Translations under genes and position numbers: made by a program
Shown: positions 12,302-24,530 of the stretch, piece by piece
Layout: each line of letters begins with the position of its first letter
Position numbering within the stretch: position 1 is the stretch's first letter
Assembly (NCBI GenBank): GCA_022113835.1
Contig: JAILWY010000021.1
Coordinates: 6,944,001-7,008,000, forward strand
Source of the DNA: Atopsyche davidsoni
Taxonomy: Eukaryota > Arthropoda > Insecta > Trichoptera > Hydrobiosidae
Reading direction: 5' to 3'
Length of the DNA: 64,000 nt
Notes under the pieces: generated by a model
Seen by the model: the letters and a program-made list of their open reading frames with translations, nothing else
Database searches by the model: none
What the model was told of the DNA's origin: nothing

Positions 12302-12363
12302 CGCCCATTTTCTAGTGGATAACATGCCTTCTTGCCAAGCATAAAGTCATGGGTTCGAATGGG
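12302..12363 (+). pseudogene. tRNA-Gly-like fragment (possible SINE head)
   Basis: TCTAGTGGATAACATGCC resembles a tRNA A-box/D-arm, TTGCCAA fits an anticodon loop with GCC (Gly), and GGGTTCGAATGGG is close to a B box. The anticodon stem does not pair well and the 3' half of the T-stem is missing. It is followed by GGCCAAGTTT. A similar B-box plus CCAAGTTT tail is seen near 54628, suggesting a dispersed repeat family. Confidence 0.3.
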
Positions 12364-12720
12364 TAAATGAAGGCCAAGTTTTTTAATGTAATTGTAATAT
12401 GACGTTAGTCTCTAAGCTAAAATTTAATATTAAAAAAATCTGATTTATATATTTAATGCGACGTACCTGGCCAGAAATAGGTGCATATGGTTTTAACTCA
12501 GCTTACCTGGCTCTACACTTAAATATTAATAATCACACAGAGAAGTGTTATTAAAGAATTACTAACAGAATCCCGACTAAATGATAAAATATTATTTTGT
12601 TGTATATTTATTCCTTGAACGGTAAATTTGATAAATTATAAAAACGAAAAATTTTGGTTGATAATAAAGTAAATTGCTTACAGATTTTTATGATTTTTTG
12701 CTTTTAATTAAAAATAAGTA

Positions 12721-12754
12721 CCAGGTGTACTTGTAATTAATTTCCGGTTTTTTT
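12721..12754 (+). repeat. Mariner terminal inverted repeat (3' of transposase)
   Basis: CCAGGTGTACTTGTAATTAA followed by TTTCCGGTTTTTTT matches the reverse complement of 13959-13992 at 32 of 34 positions; mismatches are at positions 12 and 13. Confidence 0.92.
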
Positions 12755-12796
12755 GTAAATAAAACACAATATTGCAAGAGAAGTGTTAAAGATATT

Positions 12797-13821
12797 TTAT
12801 TCAAAATATTTTCCATCGTTTTCTATATATTTTTCCCACCTTTCCGGTAATTTGTGGATACCACGCCAATAGAATTGACTGTCTTTGGTGGTGAACCACT
12901 CGGTGAGCCAATTTCGAAAATTTTCATAAGAATCGAAGCGCTGCTCAGAAAGTGCGTGGCCCAGCGAAGCAAAGAGGTAGTAGTCCGATGGGGCCAAGTC
13001 TGGTGAGTAAGCCGCATGATCAAGCATTTCCCACTGGAGTTGTTCCAGCGTGTCGCGAACGTGTTTCGACTTATGCGATGGTGCATTGTCATGGAGCAAA
13101 ATCACCTGCTTCTGTCTTTCTTTATATTCTGGTCGGTTTTCCGCAATTGCTCGGCTCAAATCTTTGATTTGTTGTTCGTAGCGAACGGCGTTCGCAGTTT
13201 CACCAGGTTTCAGCAGTTCAAAGTAGATAACACCGGTGTGGTCCCACCACACACACAGCATGGCCTTCCGACTGAAACGATTTGGCCGTGCCGTCGATGT
13301 CGATGCTTCACCTGGACTCACCCACGATTTTTTGCGGTTAGGGCTCTCTAAAAAATCAATTTTTCATCGCCAGTAACAATACGATGCAAAAAAGACTTTC
13401 TTTTGTATCGTTGAAGCAGCATTTCACATGTCACTTTTCGATTTTTTTTTTGTCTCTCGGTCAGTTCATGCGACACCCACTTTCCGCACTTCTGAATTTT
13501 CCCCATGGCTCGCAGACGTTTGGAGATTGCTTGCTGTTGAACTCCCAGCGCTTCTGCAAGCTGTCGTTGCGTTTGCGTATCGTCTTCATCTAATACGCTT
13601 GCAATTCGACGTCATCAAACGATTTTCGCTTTCCGGAGCATGCGACGTCGTTCAGGTCGAAATCTCCATTTCTGAATTGTCGAAACCACGTTTCACATGT
13701 TCGAAGTGTTAAAGCATGATTGCCATAAACTTCGGTGGCTCTCGGACATTTTTTTCCCTTGATTAAACATGAAAAGCAATGCATGGCGCATATGTTCAAA
13801 ATTCGGTACGAATGCAGACAT
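12797..13821 (-). pseudogene. Mariner transposase, broken by frameshifts
   Basis: The gene encoded the cut-and-paste transposase. It starts at the ATG at 13821, about 140 bp inside the terminal repeat. The N-terminal helix-turn-helix region is recognisable (ERTCETWF-like RTCETWFRQF, GDFDLND). The catalytic triad is all visible: D1 in TGDE, D2 in HDNAPSH and D3 in SPDLAPSDY, with exactly 34 residues between D2 and D3, which defines DD34D mariner. The last 174 codons (12797-13321) are intact. Damage consists of a small deletion near codon 30 that shifts frame, a one-base loss at LQAL about 70 codons in (around 13594), and a one-base loss just after TGDE (around 13355) that brings in stops. Confidence 0.92.
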
Positions 13822-13958
13822 CTTTGACACGCAATAAAAACCTTCTAAAAGAATTTTTTAGGAAAACGTCAACGCCGTCTAGACACTCAATAACTACTTA
13901 ACAAAATGACATATAAGTGCTACCAACAGCAAAGCAAAATACAGAACACCATCTATCG

Positions 13959-13992
13959 AAAAAAACCGGAAATTAATTAGGAGTACACCTGG
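13959..13992 (-). repeat. Mariner terminal inverted repeat (5' of transposase)
   Basis: Read on the minus strand it begins CCAGGTGTACTCCTAATTAA. It pairs with 12721-12754 and ends at a TA target site. Confidence 0.92.
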
Positions 13993-13994
13993 TA

Positions 13995-14815
13995 AACAGC
14001 AGAAAATCTGCTCACTGGTATCCTGTAGTCGTCATATAATCAAAAAAGGTTAAGTAAATCAGATTTATCTTTTGATTTGGTTTTTAAATGTTGAGTATCA
14101 TAAATCAAAACAGCCTATCGTGGATAAATAAACTGTTTTTTTTCTTTTGCTGGTAACGTCCATTCACTTGTGTACTATCGCTTTTATCGTGTTTTTCCAA
14201 GTTCACGGTAACTGTTCGCCGGGGTTTTTATTATTTACTGCAGTTGTTACCGGAGGCGTTATGTTCTGTTTCACGGGCCAGTGGCGGCTCGCGACTGCCG
14301 TCTTTCTCCTGTGGCTTCGGTGCGGAAGGATGTAATAAACATGTAATGTCTACTCAAGCGCAAAAGCTCACCGTAAACGTTGGACGTATCGCTGGCGTAA
14401 TTAGAGGATACGTGCGAGGTACGAGTGGCGTTATGGGAGGGAAAAGAAAACAGATTACAGGCTGTACTTAACGAGCTTAGGCACACAAGACACTCAGCCG
14501 CTTCCGTGAGAATTACCTGCTTTGAAATTAGACGAACGTATTTCACGCTGGTGGCTAATTGTAGGCTTTGAATATCATTAGAGTAAAAAATAAGAGCTTT
14601 GAAAAAAATATATAAAAATGTACTTCGCATTCAAATAGTATAAATAACAACAAAAAATAATTGTTTGTGTACTTCCGTTATTTATTTAAGAATCTCCTAA
14701 AACATTTTTTCATATGAAATATATATTCTTTCCATTCATATGAAATATATAATCGTCCAGTGCTTGCAAATCATTAAATATTGATTGGCCTGGGCACATT
14801 GATTCATATGTAAGT
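13995..14815. other. Non-coding stretch, GC-rich between 14140 and 14510
   Basis: The GC-rich part contains CAGTGGCGGCTCGC near 14280, which resembles the start of some hAT-type MITEs. An open plus-strand frame at 14147-14335 is hydrophobic but lacks an ATG start. No gene is claimed. The segment may be regulatory or an old repeat. Confidence 0.4.
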
Positions 14816-14888
14816 GATTCGTTAGTACAAGGGTTCGTACACTGGTCATGTAAACCAGGAGATGTGGGTTCAAATCCCACACAAATAA
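14816..14888 (+). pseudogene. tRNA-Thr(TGT)-like pseudogene / SINE head, copy 2
   Basis: A 73-nt cloverleaf with perfect D-stem (GTAC/GTAC), perfect anticodon stem (CTGGT/ACCAG) and perfect T-arm (GTGGG/CCCAC). The acceptor GATTCGT/ACAAATA has two mismatches. The anticodon loop CATGTAA again has A at position 33. The downstream flank CGATGATAT then GTTTCTTTAA matches the tail of copy 1 at 7.2 kb. The preserved arms suggest selection on the parental tRNA or recent spread of the repeat; the altered U33 argues against translation use. Confidence 0.6.
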
Positions 14889-14889
14889 C

Positions 14890-17800
14890 GATGATATTTT
14901 TCTGATAGTTTCTTTAAATCATCTTCTATATATGAACTAATGTGCCTAATCATATTAGTAATATATATTCTTTCAAACAATACACACAGTACCCGGTAGT
15001 AACTAAATGCAGGCGTAAAAATATTAATGCAATTATTGTAACAAGTTCAAAGCAATAATTGAGAAATAGAAAAATAAATAATAATTAGTTATACATATGT
15101 AGTTAAATTTACGTACGTTCAAAATATCAATATTTATTAAAGTTTGTGTAGTGAAGGGCTCTAAAATATATTATCTTTGAACGACGGTAATGTATCGAGA
15201 ATTTTCTTATGTAGCTTCGTCTATTTTTTTTTGTTTTCATTAAAACGGTTTATTTGAAAAAACTTTTAATGAATCTGTTGGCTTGTAGCAACGATTAGCT
15301 CGTGCACTTGTGAATATCCACCTCTACTAGAAACTCTACGCAAACCTGAAGCCAGCAGGTGAACGCTCTTCGCAAAATGCATTGGTCCGTTACCGCTAAG
15401 TTCAACTGCATTTCAAACAAGCACTCAGCTCTGCACTTACAGGCTCTTAGAAACAAGTACTTACCTTAAGGTCTAGTCATTAGGTTTTGTGAAAATATAG
15501 CTGTAAAATAATTTTATATATGAATCAACAACTTAATTTTTTTAAAAATGCTTTCATATACAAATAACTACTTAAATATGCGGAATGAAGATTGATAATA
15601 ATATGTATTTTTTTTTTGTTGAAAAGCGCCTTTTGAAAGCAATTTATTATAAACTCCACTTGTGTTAACAACCCCTGTAAAGGTGAGGTCTGTTTTCAGT
15701 TGTGACTGTTTTAAGTATAACTTTTCTTTTCTGAGAATTTAAACGGTTTATGTAATCATAAACTTAGACCTGAAACAGTTGCAGGTGGTGTTCTGCTAAA
15801 CGTGGACTGACACTCAATAACTGTCATCATCTGTATAAATATATTATTAAATAATTTCTAAATCAGTGAGAAACGGCTGTTGTTTTTTAAGCACTACAAA
15901 TGAAGTCTAATGACAGGCACTGTTCGCGGTAATTCTTCTTTTCCGTTTTTGCAGTATTATTTCATCCATTGTCAGCGCCTCTTTTTCAAGCGGACGCCGC
16001 CGAGTGTCAGTTGTCGCGTTCTTTAGAAAATGTTTTTATTGCCAGAGCAATCGCTGCAGCAGACTAGAAAGTGAAATGCATTGTGACAAGAGTGCATTAT
16101 CAGAATTATACGTTGAGTTGCGTATTACAGAAAAAGCGAGTAATGATAACAAGTAAACGGCCCGAGCTGAGAGGCACAACGTTTCTTGATTATATCACGT
16201 CGCAGTACGCGCAATGTAATCTTTCAAAGTAATATATTTTTAATATTACGTTATATGTAATTTGAAATGACTGCGTATCTTAAATTTGTATTGTTAATGT
16301 GATGTACGTAAACAATAATTATATTGCTATGCTCTCTCAAATCAACAAAAATCTCTAATAATAATGCACGGACATTTACGGGATATTATACAATGCATTG
16401 TATCACCTATAAGGAAGATTCTCAGTACAACTGAAAAAAAATATTGGTGGTGAATATTTAAAATTATTTAAATGAAATTAAGTATTATAAAATTTTAACA
16501 ATATCCAGCGTTGATCTGAGCAAGAATATAATTGGTTTTAAGATATGTGGCCGACTAAAAAAAATATTTGTACATACGTGGTTTGTGATGGAGACACATA
16601 CCATACCGTGGTGAAGACCGGATAATAATTAAAATTATTTAAAAAAATAATATTTTGACAATACACCCTGCACATTTGTCCTGTTTATACAATATATGTT
16701 TTTAATTTAGATACCTAAATATTTTTCCGCAAATTATTTACGTGTGTAAGTGATTTTATATGATTATTATATTGTATAAAAAGTCGATAATATCAGATAT
16801 TTAGTCGTAATTAAGTAACATAACGAAAATACGCTGCCAAATTGATTCCATTAAAATGCTATATTTTCTAATATTAAAAAAATTAGAAATATGTGATATC
16901 GCCGAAATTTGCTACATTCTACCTTCCGTGTGCCTAAGCAGCTACATGGTGAAAACTTGTTAAAATTATCAAAAGAAATCAAATCTATGGACCACAAAAA
17001 CTCGCGAGAATGTTGTTTATCTAAAAATATAATCCGATTGTCTTGAGAGAAATATAAATCTGCATTGTCAATTGAATTCAGCCTCACCAAACAAAAAAGA
17101 CGTCGCGTTTGAAAGTTGCTCACATTGTGAAGCCCAGAGGGCAGTAGTTAAGATACCTGTGATCTGATTAAGGCCAATATTCCATTCAATTGCCTGCTAG
17201 AAAACATCAATTAATTTATCAAATACAATCTCTAAAAATAAACATTAAAGAGCTTTCATTTAAACGGCCACTGCCACATAGTTTGGGTTATTATAATGAT
17301 GTACGTGTATAAAAATCAAACTTCATTATTTTATTTATTATCACATTCAAAACTATACTCATCTGTTACAATCTATCAAAAACATGGCAATGATTATCTT
17401 TATTATCAAAATATATATCTACATAGTCCAAATAATAAATACAATTGATTTAATTTTGATTTTATTTGTATAAAAAGATTTAAAAATATATTTCAACGTG
17501 AAAAGTTTTCAAGTGAAAAGTGGAAAACAAATTACCAAAACGTTCAGTAATAAATAATAAATAGACAGTGGGAAAAAAATCCAATGAGAGAGAAATATCT
17601 AAAAAATTGAAATAAAATGAATGAATGATTTTCATTGTAAAGTTCAATAAACTGTGAAAATTTCGATAATAATGTGAATATTATTATTTACGATGAACAA
17701 GTTAAGAGTTCGACTTTTTGTTCAAATTCCTTTTTTTTTACTATCCATTATCGTTCAAATTGTTATTAAAGAATATTTAATAAAGATATCATTTCTTACA

Positions 17801-20390
17801 GTCGATAAAGTTTTTATAGATTTTGTAGAAATGGGATATAACTGTAAATTTCTCATAGGTTTTCATGGTCTTTTAACAATGGGAAACTTTGAAATATAAA
17901 AGATTAAATATCAAAATCAAATGTATAATTTACGCCATAAAACTTCTCAATACTGCATTGAATTTTCAGATCGGTTGAAAAAAATGTCAGTTTCTCTTTA
18001 AATGCTTTGGAGGTTTTTCACTTACGAGCACTTAACTTTATACCCACAATGGGATCTTGTTTAACAAATTGCATTTAAGTAAACAAGTAATCCATATAAA
18101 ATTAAAAAAATGACAGTGTTTTGAAATGGATTATCTACCCAATCTATGAAACAATGAAACAATCATGATAATATTATTGTTGAATAAATTTAATAGTAAT
18201 ATTAATTGCAAATAATTTACATATCAGTGTTTTAATAATGTGGATTTTATATATTAATGTGGCCTAATTTTAACAATATTTAAAATTACATTAATGTTTA
18301 AAATGGATTTGTTTCAACGAATGATTTTACTCGTATATAATTATTAATGTCACAAACGATAATATATATTTTGAAAGTAACATAACATATATATCTAATG
18401 ATATCGAATCGATTTTAATTAGTAACTACATTTACAAAATCGTTTTAGGAATTTATTAATTACAATCATTAATAATAATTTGAAATTATTATAAAGACGT
18501 GTAGTCGCGTACAATCATGTATAAAATTTAATCTAAATATGTAGCATAGAAAAGTTTGGCCTAGTATTTATAGAAATATCTGAGTATAACATGCTTAAAA
18601 AATTCTAATGTCTATTACTCACATTTAATCTACTGCATTTTTTAATGAAAGCATTTGGTGTATCTCCGCACTGAAGTACTATCAGATATTCTACTTTCAA
18701 TTATTTATTGAAAGTGAATATATAAGATGTTTGCATGCTTAAAATAATAAACATTTTTTAAATATTTTCTGAGCACGAATTCTTGGAAAAATCTTATTAT
18801 TTTTATATACAACTAATAGCGAGGGACATTTGTATCCGAATAAACCTAAACTGAAAAGTTGGTACATTTTATTTAAATATTTACACAACAGGTATATGGA
18901 GTCTTTGCAGTGGATTGAGTTATAAAAGCTCTATTCATTACTAATTAATTAATTAAATAATATTAAATTTACGCGAAATTTTATTGATGCATTTTTATGT
19001 CAATGATGTTTGAGATAATAATTTTTTTCGGACACTATCATGCTTATTAAAACATCCTGCTCACTGCGGTAAAATATAATCAATTTTGCAGTTTTGTATA
19101 GTTATAATTAAAGTGAACTTGAAAGAAAAAAATGCGTTCACAAGACAATAATCTAAGCGAGTAAATCGATCGTGTTCGATGCAATTAATGAACAGAAATC
19201 CAGATAACACACGCACGGTTTTTTTGTATCTGACAAATCGATTAGTAAATCAAAATCTAGAGAAATTCTCTCCGATTCTCGACCATCACGGGCCATTATG
19301 TTGATCGTAGAAATTATGAACTCCTAATCTCGTATAAAGTGGACCAGCAGGCGTGCCTGTAACCGACTCCTAAGGTCCGACGATGTACCTCAAAGGTAAA
19401 TAGCTCTGCCATGCTATTCACCAACAGGCCAATAATCTGTAGAAACCGTTTACACGTGGTCGGTACTAGCCGTCGCATATTTTATCGTACATGTACGAAT
19501 ACACCTTGGTGAGATGTTCTGGGCAGGTGTTGTGATATTCTAATAAACTTCAGCAAGGGGCAACCAATACTAGCATTTAATAATGCATAAATATCTACTG
19601 CGTTTTGCGTGTCTGAAGTCACAACCTCTTCAAGTTTTATTCAAAACTTTTTTAGCCGCATTTCCATTTTTGCGTTGGGTGGTTAGTCAGAAAGCGTTTT
19701 CTTTATCACGTTTAATTTTAAAGTGATAATCTTAAACCCAATACGTTGTTTTGAGATATCCAGTTAAAAAATATTTACGCGTTTTTTCGTCCCAGTTTTA
19801 ATTTCTAATATTGTATATATCTTACTGAATGTCACGCGTTTAAGTTAGCTTTTTTTTTGGGCACGCTGACAAATAATGCTAACGATTGTCGTGATGTCAA
19901 AAAACTGTGGTTACAGCATTTTTATGTAAATAAATAAATTAACAGTTAGTGGAATACGAAGACAGAGTATTAGAACACGACCTACGTATCTTGTGTAGTT
20001 CGTGACAATACTTTGTACAGTACTGAATACACTTTTTTAAAATGAAACTAGCACACACGACGTCTGGTGACTTCAAAAAAATCGTATAATATATTGCTTA
20101 TAATATAATCAAAACTAATTAGGATGTTATGATTTTTTTTTAAACGTACGTGGTAATATTAAACATTTTAAGCTTAATTATTTTATTTTTTTATGTGACG
20201 ACTTTCATGAGCACTGTTGGTATTTTCTAGCATTGAAATATATGTTTTACTTGTGAAACCATTGAAAATGCGTCTATAAACATTTATTTTGAATAAAATA
20301 AATAAAAATGTGATAAATTTGCAGAAAAGCAGTGAATATAAGAATATGGTCAGGTTTTATTCGAGTGTAGCACAAGAGATGTTGACATTC
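14890..20390. other. Long non-coding stretch
   Basis: No gene is supported. GC-richer patches at about 15290-15470 and 15930-16160 stand out and might be regulatory. ORFs at 16851-17123 and 17693-17899 have no recognisable domain or promoter. A 16-bp palindrome ATACAATGCATTGTAT lies near 16390. About 19330-19520 is another GC-richer patch. Confidence 0.55.
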
Positions 20391-20444
20391 CCTTCAGTAT
20401 GTAGGTTTGTGGAGCGCCCGCAGCGAGCTGACTTTGGAACTCAC

Positions 20445-20530
20445 GGGGCAGTCCATGGTGGCTGACATGGTCATCAGATCTCCGGCAATAATGGCAAGAC
20501 ATAAACTTCACGCCTTGGCTATAATTATGT
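20445..20530 (-). CDS. Weak candidate first coding exon
   Basis: On the minus strand an ATG at 20456 sits in an ideal GCCACCATGG context. After four codons (Met-Asp-Cys-Pro) comes a consensus donor GTGAGT (first base 20444). Two further in-frame ATGs lie just upstream. The surrounding 150 bp are distinctly GC-richer than the flanks. Short first coding exons are common in arthropod secreted-protein genes, but no second exon was identified, so this is tentative. Confidence 0.2.
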
Positions 20531-21911
20531 ACAGTACAATTAATCTGCTGTTGTTTCACGCCGAGTTAAATGGGTTTTGATTGTAGTACTCGAGACCGTC
20601 AATTTTTAACATGAAGCGTGTTTTACTTTCTTTGGGTGAATTATTGATTAACACGACACCTTAAATACGTTATATTGTGATACACCAACGTATAAAAGTA
20701 TGAGGTTTTCGAAACACATTTGAAATTTTAAAACCATAAAATTTTTATCGAATATTAAATTGCAGATTAAAAATTATGAAAACGGATAATCAACAATAAA
20801 AATTAATATGTACATATAATATTATTGTACAACACCGGTTCCACAAAATATATAACAGTTTTTTTTGTGACACGTATTATTTTTCTCTCCCGGATCTTTG
20901 GTTCAAAATATATAAAACCTTAGATGACTGAACCAATAAATTCAAAATACAGAAAAGTGTAATATCGTGATACTTAATAAAATCACGTGGCATACAAAAA
21001 AGTATTGTTACGCGTTCTTTTCTTTGCTATGACATTAATTCGTAAATCGATCAATCGGTTGTTAAACCGAAGACTATTAATCGAGAGGTCCTTGGTACGA
21101 TTCCCAACCTGGCAGGTGAATTCCAAACTGATGTTATTGGATTCGCAGCCATTTTAGTTTGGTCAAAGAGGATTTTTTATTGACATTGCAATTGCCAAAA
21201 CGACTTTTTTTTTATTAATATCCGAACAGCGAAGAGGCTTTAACTTCAGACTTCATTGAAATTTTTGCGTAAAAATGTATATTTTATTGAAATATAAAAA
21301 TATTTCTAAGATGCTAAAAAAAAACAACTATAGAGATAGACCTGAATTCATTCATGAAATACCAATACAGTTTAAATGTATAAAAACTTAATTGTTTTTC
21401 ATAATAAATGTTAAGGTAAAAGAAATCATCAATCATCTTTATATTTACATGGTTAGTTCTATACAGCTCATATACTTTGCTCAGCAAGTAGATCTAGCTT
21501 TTTTTAATCAGGCGAGATGGCGCCAGTACACTCCCGGATGTCTTATAATGCAAGCGGCTTTAATATCCCCCAGTGACTATAAAATGACAAACGAGGTCAG
21601 CTGTTTTACATTTAAACAGCAAAGTGTTGTTAATGTTTGGTAATCAAACATATTTTAAATATTAAATGTATCCTAAATTTTGACTATTTATTTATTTATT
21701 TATAATGACACCAAACAAAAACAAAACGTAAAAATATATTACTTATATATTAAAGGTATACTAATTTTTAAATGTGCGAGTTAATCTTATCGTCCAAATT
21801 TTTTGACAAGGAATTTCACAAATTTTATACTAATATAAATATTAGTAAAATAATACCAAAATAATACCAAAAATGTTTCGCGTCTGTTTTATAAAAAAAA
21901 TAATTATATTT

Positions 21912-21954
21912 AAGTGTTTTAACACTTGAAACTATGAATTTTAATTCATAGTTT
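21912..21954. repeat. Two adjacent palindromes
   Basis: AAGTGTT-TT-AACACTT (21912-21927) is followed one base later by AAACTATGAATT-TT-AATTCATAGTTT (21929-21954). Both have perfect arms and 2-base loops. Confidence 0.85.
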
Positions 21955-22824
21955 AATGCAACAAATTGAGCATCCTTTAAAAAGTTGTTTTCAATATTTT
22001 TCTGCATCCCCATAAATAAAATTAATTTAAATATGCTTAAAATCAATCGTAAATTGATGTTTGGTAACAAATTATTTTATATCAAAATAGGTTGCAAAAT
22101 ATATTGTTTGGAAACATTTAACGGAGGCTTTGTTTCCGGTATTTATAGATACATAACATGCAACCGGTTTCCTTCTGCAAGGTCATCTAGAAAACCTTCG
22201 TGTAAGATAACTGGGGCAGCAAGAGGTTTTGAACCTGACCAACAAGCAACCGGTTCTTTTGGTTTTAAAAAAGAAATTGTCCGTAAATTAAACGAAGCGT
22301 TTTCAATTTCGTTTCAACAAATGGCTAGATATCTGTTCTACAAAAGTATAAAAATAAAATATGAGCACGTTTAGTGAGATTTTCGATTGTGACAGATGAT
22401 AAATCCCTGTAAGAGATCTTGGTACTCTTACTCCGTGAAAGATAGGGGTTTTTTTTATTGAAAATATTTTGTTTACGGTTAAGTTAGATTATATCAAGAT
22501 ATTAAATTTAATCAACAATAAAATGAGGACGATAAAGTGATCACCATCAAACATGAACTTAAGGATCTACTAGAAGGATATTTGTTGGGAATACTAAATA
22601 AGCAACGGTTACATTTAAATTTCAATTATTTAAACTAATCTTGTTGTTTATTGGAAGATTATAATTTTTTTAAAACACATTTTCAGTGCTTTTGAGAAGT
22701 TAAATATATTAATAAATTTTATCACCGACAAGCTGAATTTGGTATTTTTTTACCAAATTTCTTACAATCAATACGTTTTTTGTTGAGACTACAGTGAGTG
22801 GTACGGCTGGTGATTCTTGTACTG

Positions 22825-22917
22825 GATCTTGGGAATTGGGTTCGTGTGTTTTTGAATACACACGAAATATCGACAGTAGAAAATTTACAATCCCACTCAA
22901 ACCTAATTCCCAAGATC
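22825..22917. repeat. Nested inverted repeat (foldback)
   Basis: Outer arms of 18 bp (22825-22842 GATCTTGGGAATTGGGTT and 22900-22917) pair with one mismatch. Within the loop a second perfect stem CGTGTGT/ACACACG (22843-22849 and 22858-22864) begins immediately after the left arm. It could form a branched RNA or be a small foldback MITE. Confidence 0.75.
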
Positions 22918-24384
22918 AACAACTTGAGGCTAAAATTGTATACTGTTTTAATATCTAGAACAAAGTATCATTATCTGGAAAACAGATATTAAATGGTTTT
23001 TATTGTTGATTTTATTTTTAAATACAAATAGCTTATACTTGATTCATAATTATTAAGAACAGCTCAGGTGCTAAGCAGAATCGGGTGTGCTCTTTTATTT
23101 TACAGTCTCGGGTAATAAAATCAAAATGTTGCTAACCCCTGAGGTTGGTATTCGAAAATGACCTTGAAATCTACATACCCAATTAAAAAAATCATTTTTG
23201 TACCCGAGAAACTCTTTTCGTATTGAAATCTACTTGTGTTTTATTACAAGTATTAGATTTAATTTACGAAACTCTATTACTCTGTACTTTACATGGCTTC
23301 CACATGAGTTTTTTAATTTTAAAATCTAGTCACAGTAAAGTGATTTACTTGTTAATATAAAAAAAAATATATTTTCCAGTTAATAATTTGAATAATAAGC
23401 TGACCAGTATTTGACCCATTTAAAAAAATAAATTTAAATATTTTCCTTTAATAAACAGATATATCAATCAATGAATCTACATTTATTCCGTGTCTTTGAA
23501 TTTTTATTTTAATAACTGAGGCTTATGAAACATTGTTAACAGAAATTTATTAGGTTTTTATGTAAATTTTATGCAATTAATAGAATTGATTCATCTCGAG
23601 CACACCGCACAGCTCGGATGATACACAACCGTAACTCTTGGAAGTTTTTTGCATAAATCATAACACAAATCTAGATATAAATTACCGCGAGAATATTTAG
23701 AAATATCACCTATTAAAAAAAGCTTCTATACGGTAAAAATATATTTTTTAGGTAAAATACCTTAAAATTGGTTTTTAATTTATTGTTGTCGCTAAATAAT
23801 TTTTTTGCTTTAGTTATTGATTGAGTCAAAGTATTTTTTTTTGTAGTTTTTAAAATAATTGAGTGTTCAATATTGACACTAACATTAAATTAGGGTAACT
23901 GTGTGGTTTTTGGAAAAACCGGTACATGTTTGCGTAAAAATTGACGTCCCTTTAAAAAGGAGGGATGCATAAATGTCTATTTAATATTTTTAGTATATTC
24001 AAAAGATTTTTTGAGTGACATTTCTCTTAAAAATTTTTTTTTTGGTTGCACCTTTAAAAATATGAGAATTTTATGTGGTTGGTAAAAATCCTTTTGATTT
24101 ATACATCATTGCACAGAACAGTTATTTGAGAATGTTCAATGGTAACAAATACCGAAAGTTCAAAGGAGATTTTTTGTAACATATCATTATATGTATTATT
24201 TTACATTATTACATCCAAACTCAGTTGATTTGATCAATCTTTTAACCCTTTCAGAACAGAAAGCATCAACTACCAAAAAAACTAAAAAGGGTAGCAAAGT
24301 ATCCCATTGCTTCAAAGTAAATCAGCATGCTTATAAAAACCCATGAAATGCGTTGTTTACGAATATTCAAGATTTCTTTTTCAG

Positions 24385-24530
24385 GTTCGTCTCCAGGCAG
24401 AATGGAGGTTCGTGCTTGGAGACTCTTCAATCTTTCCGAGGCTTGCGACGTGAGACACGAACACAGCCCCGGTCCACTGCGGCGAGGGCACGCCGCGGCC
24501 ATCACGAGATGGAAGGTGGTGCATGCTTGA
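24385..24530 (+). CDS. Candidate exon, GC-rich, unrecognised
   Basis: A strong plus-strand acceptor (GATTTCTTTTTCAG) opens directly into a GC-rich segment that contrasts with its flanks. One frame reads 47 codons, including MEVRAWRLFNLSEACD, to a stop at 24528; a second frame is open to about 24570. A donor-like CGAC|GTGAGA lies at about 24450. No family is recognised. It may be an exon of a transcript whose other parts are not visible, or a non-coding RNA exon. Confidence 0.2.

Larger units (their letters stand above)
10023..12718. other. AT-rich non-coding stretch
   Basis: No gene is supported. The interval holds one perfect hairpin (11423-11454) and one tRNA-like fragment (12302-12363), annotated separately. 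Confidence 0.6.
12721..13992 (-). mobile_element. Mariner (Tc1/mariner, DD34D) transposon, complete ends
   Basis: This 1272-bp element is bounded by 34-bp terminal inverted repeats differing at only two positions. It is flanked by TA on both sides (12719-12720 and 13993-13994), the standard Tc1/mariner target duplication. One transposase gene fills it on the minus strand. That gene carries at least three frameshifts, so this copy is non-autonomous. Near-identical ends suggest a fairly recent insertion and that it could still be moved in trans. Confidence 0.93.

Noticed and set aside
12952..13712. Several plus-strand frames within the mariner
   Set aside because: Antisense shadows of the transposase gene.
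14147..14335. Hydrophobic plus-strand frame resembling a signal peptide
   Set aside because: It has no ATG start, no promoter and no donor in context.
15806..15840. Minus-strand TCAGTCC with an upstream TATACA
   Set aside because: The spacing is acceptable but the TATA match is poor and no coding exon follows.
17490..17530. AACGTGAAAAG...GTGGAAAAC resembling a MITE arm
   Set aside because: Only short blocks match and the order is not maintained; likely chance.
21985..22374. 130-codon plus-strand frame
   Set aside because: Composition is that of AT-rich random sequence for its first half, and there is no splice, promoter or domain support.
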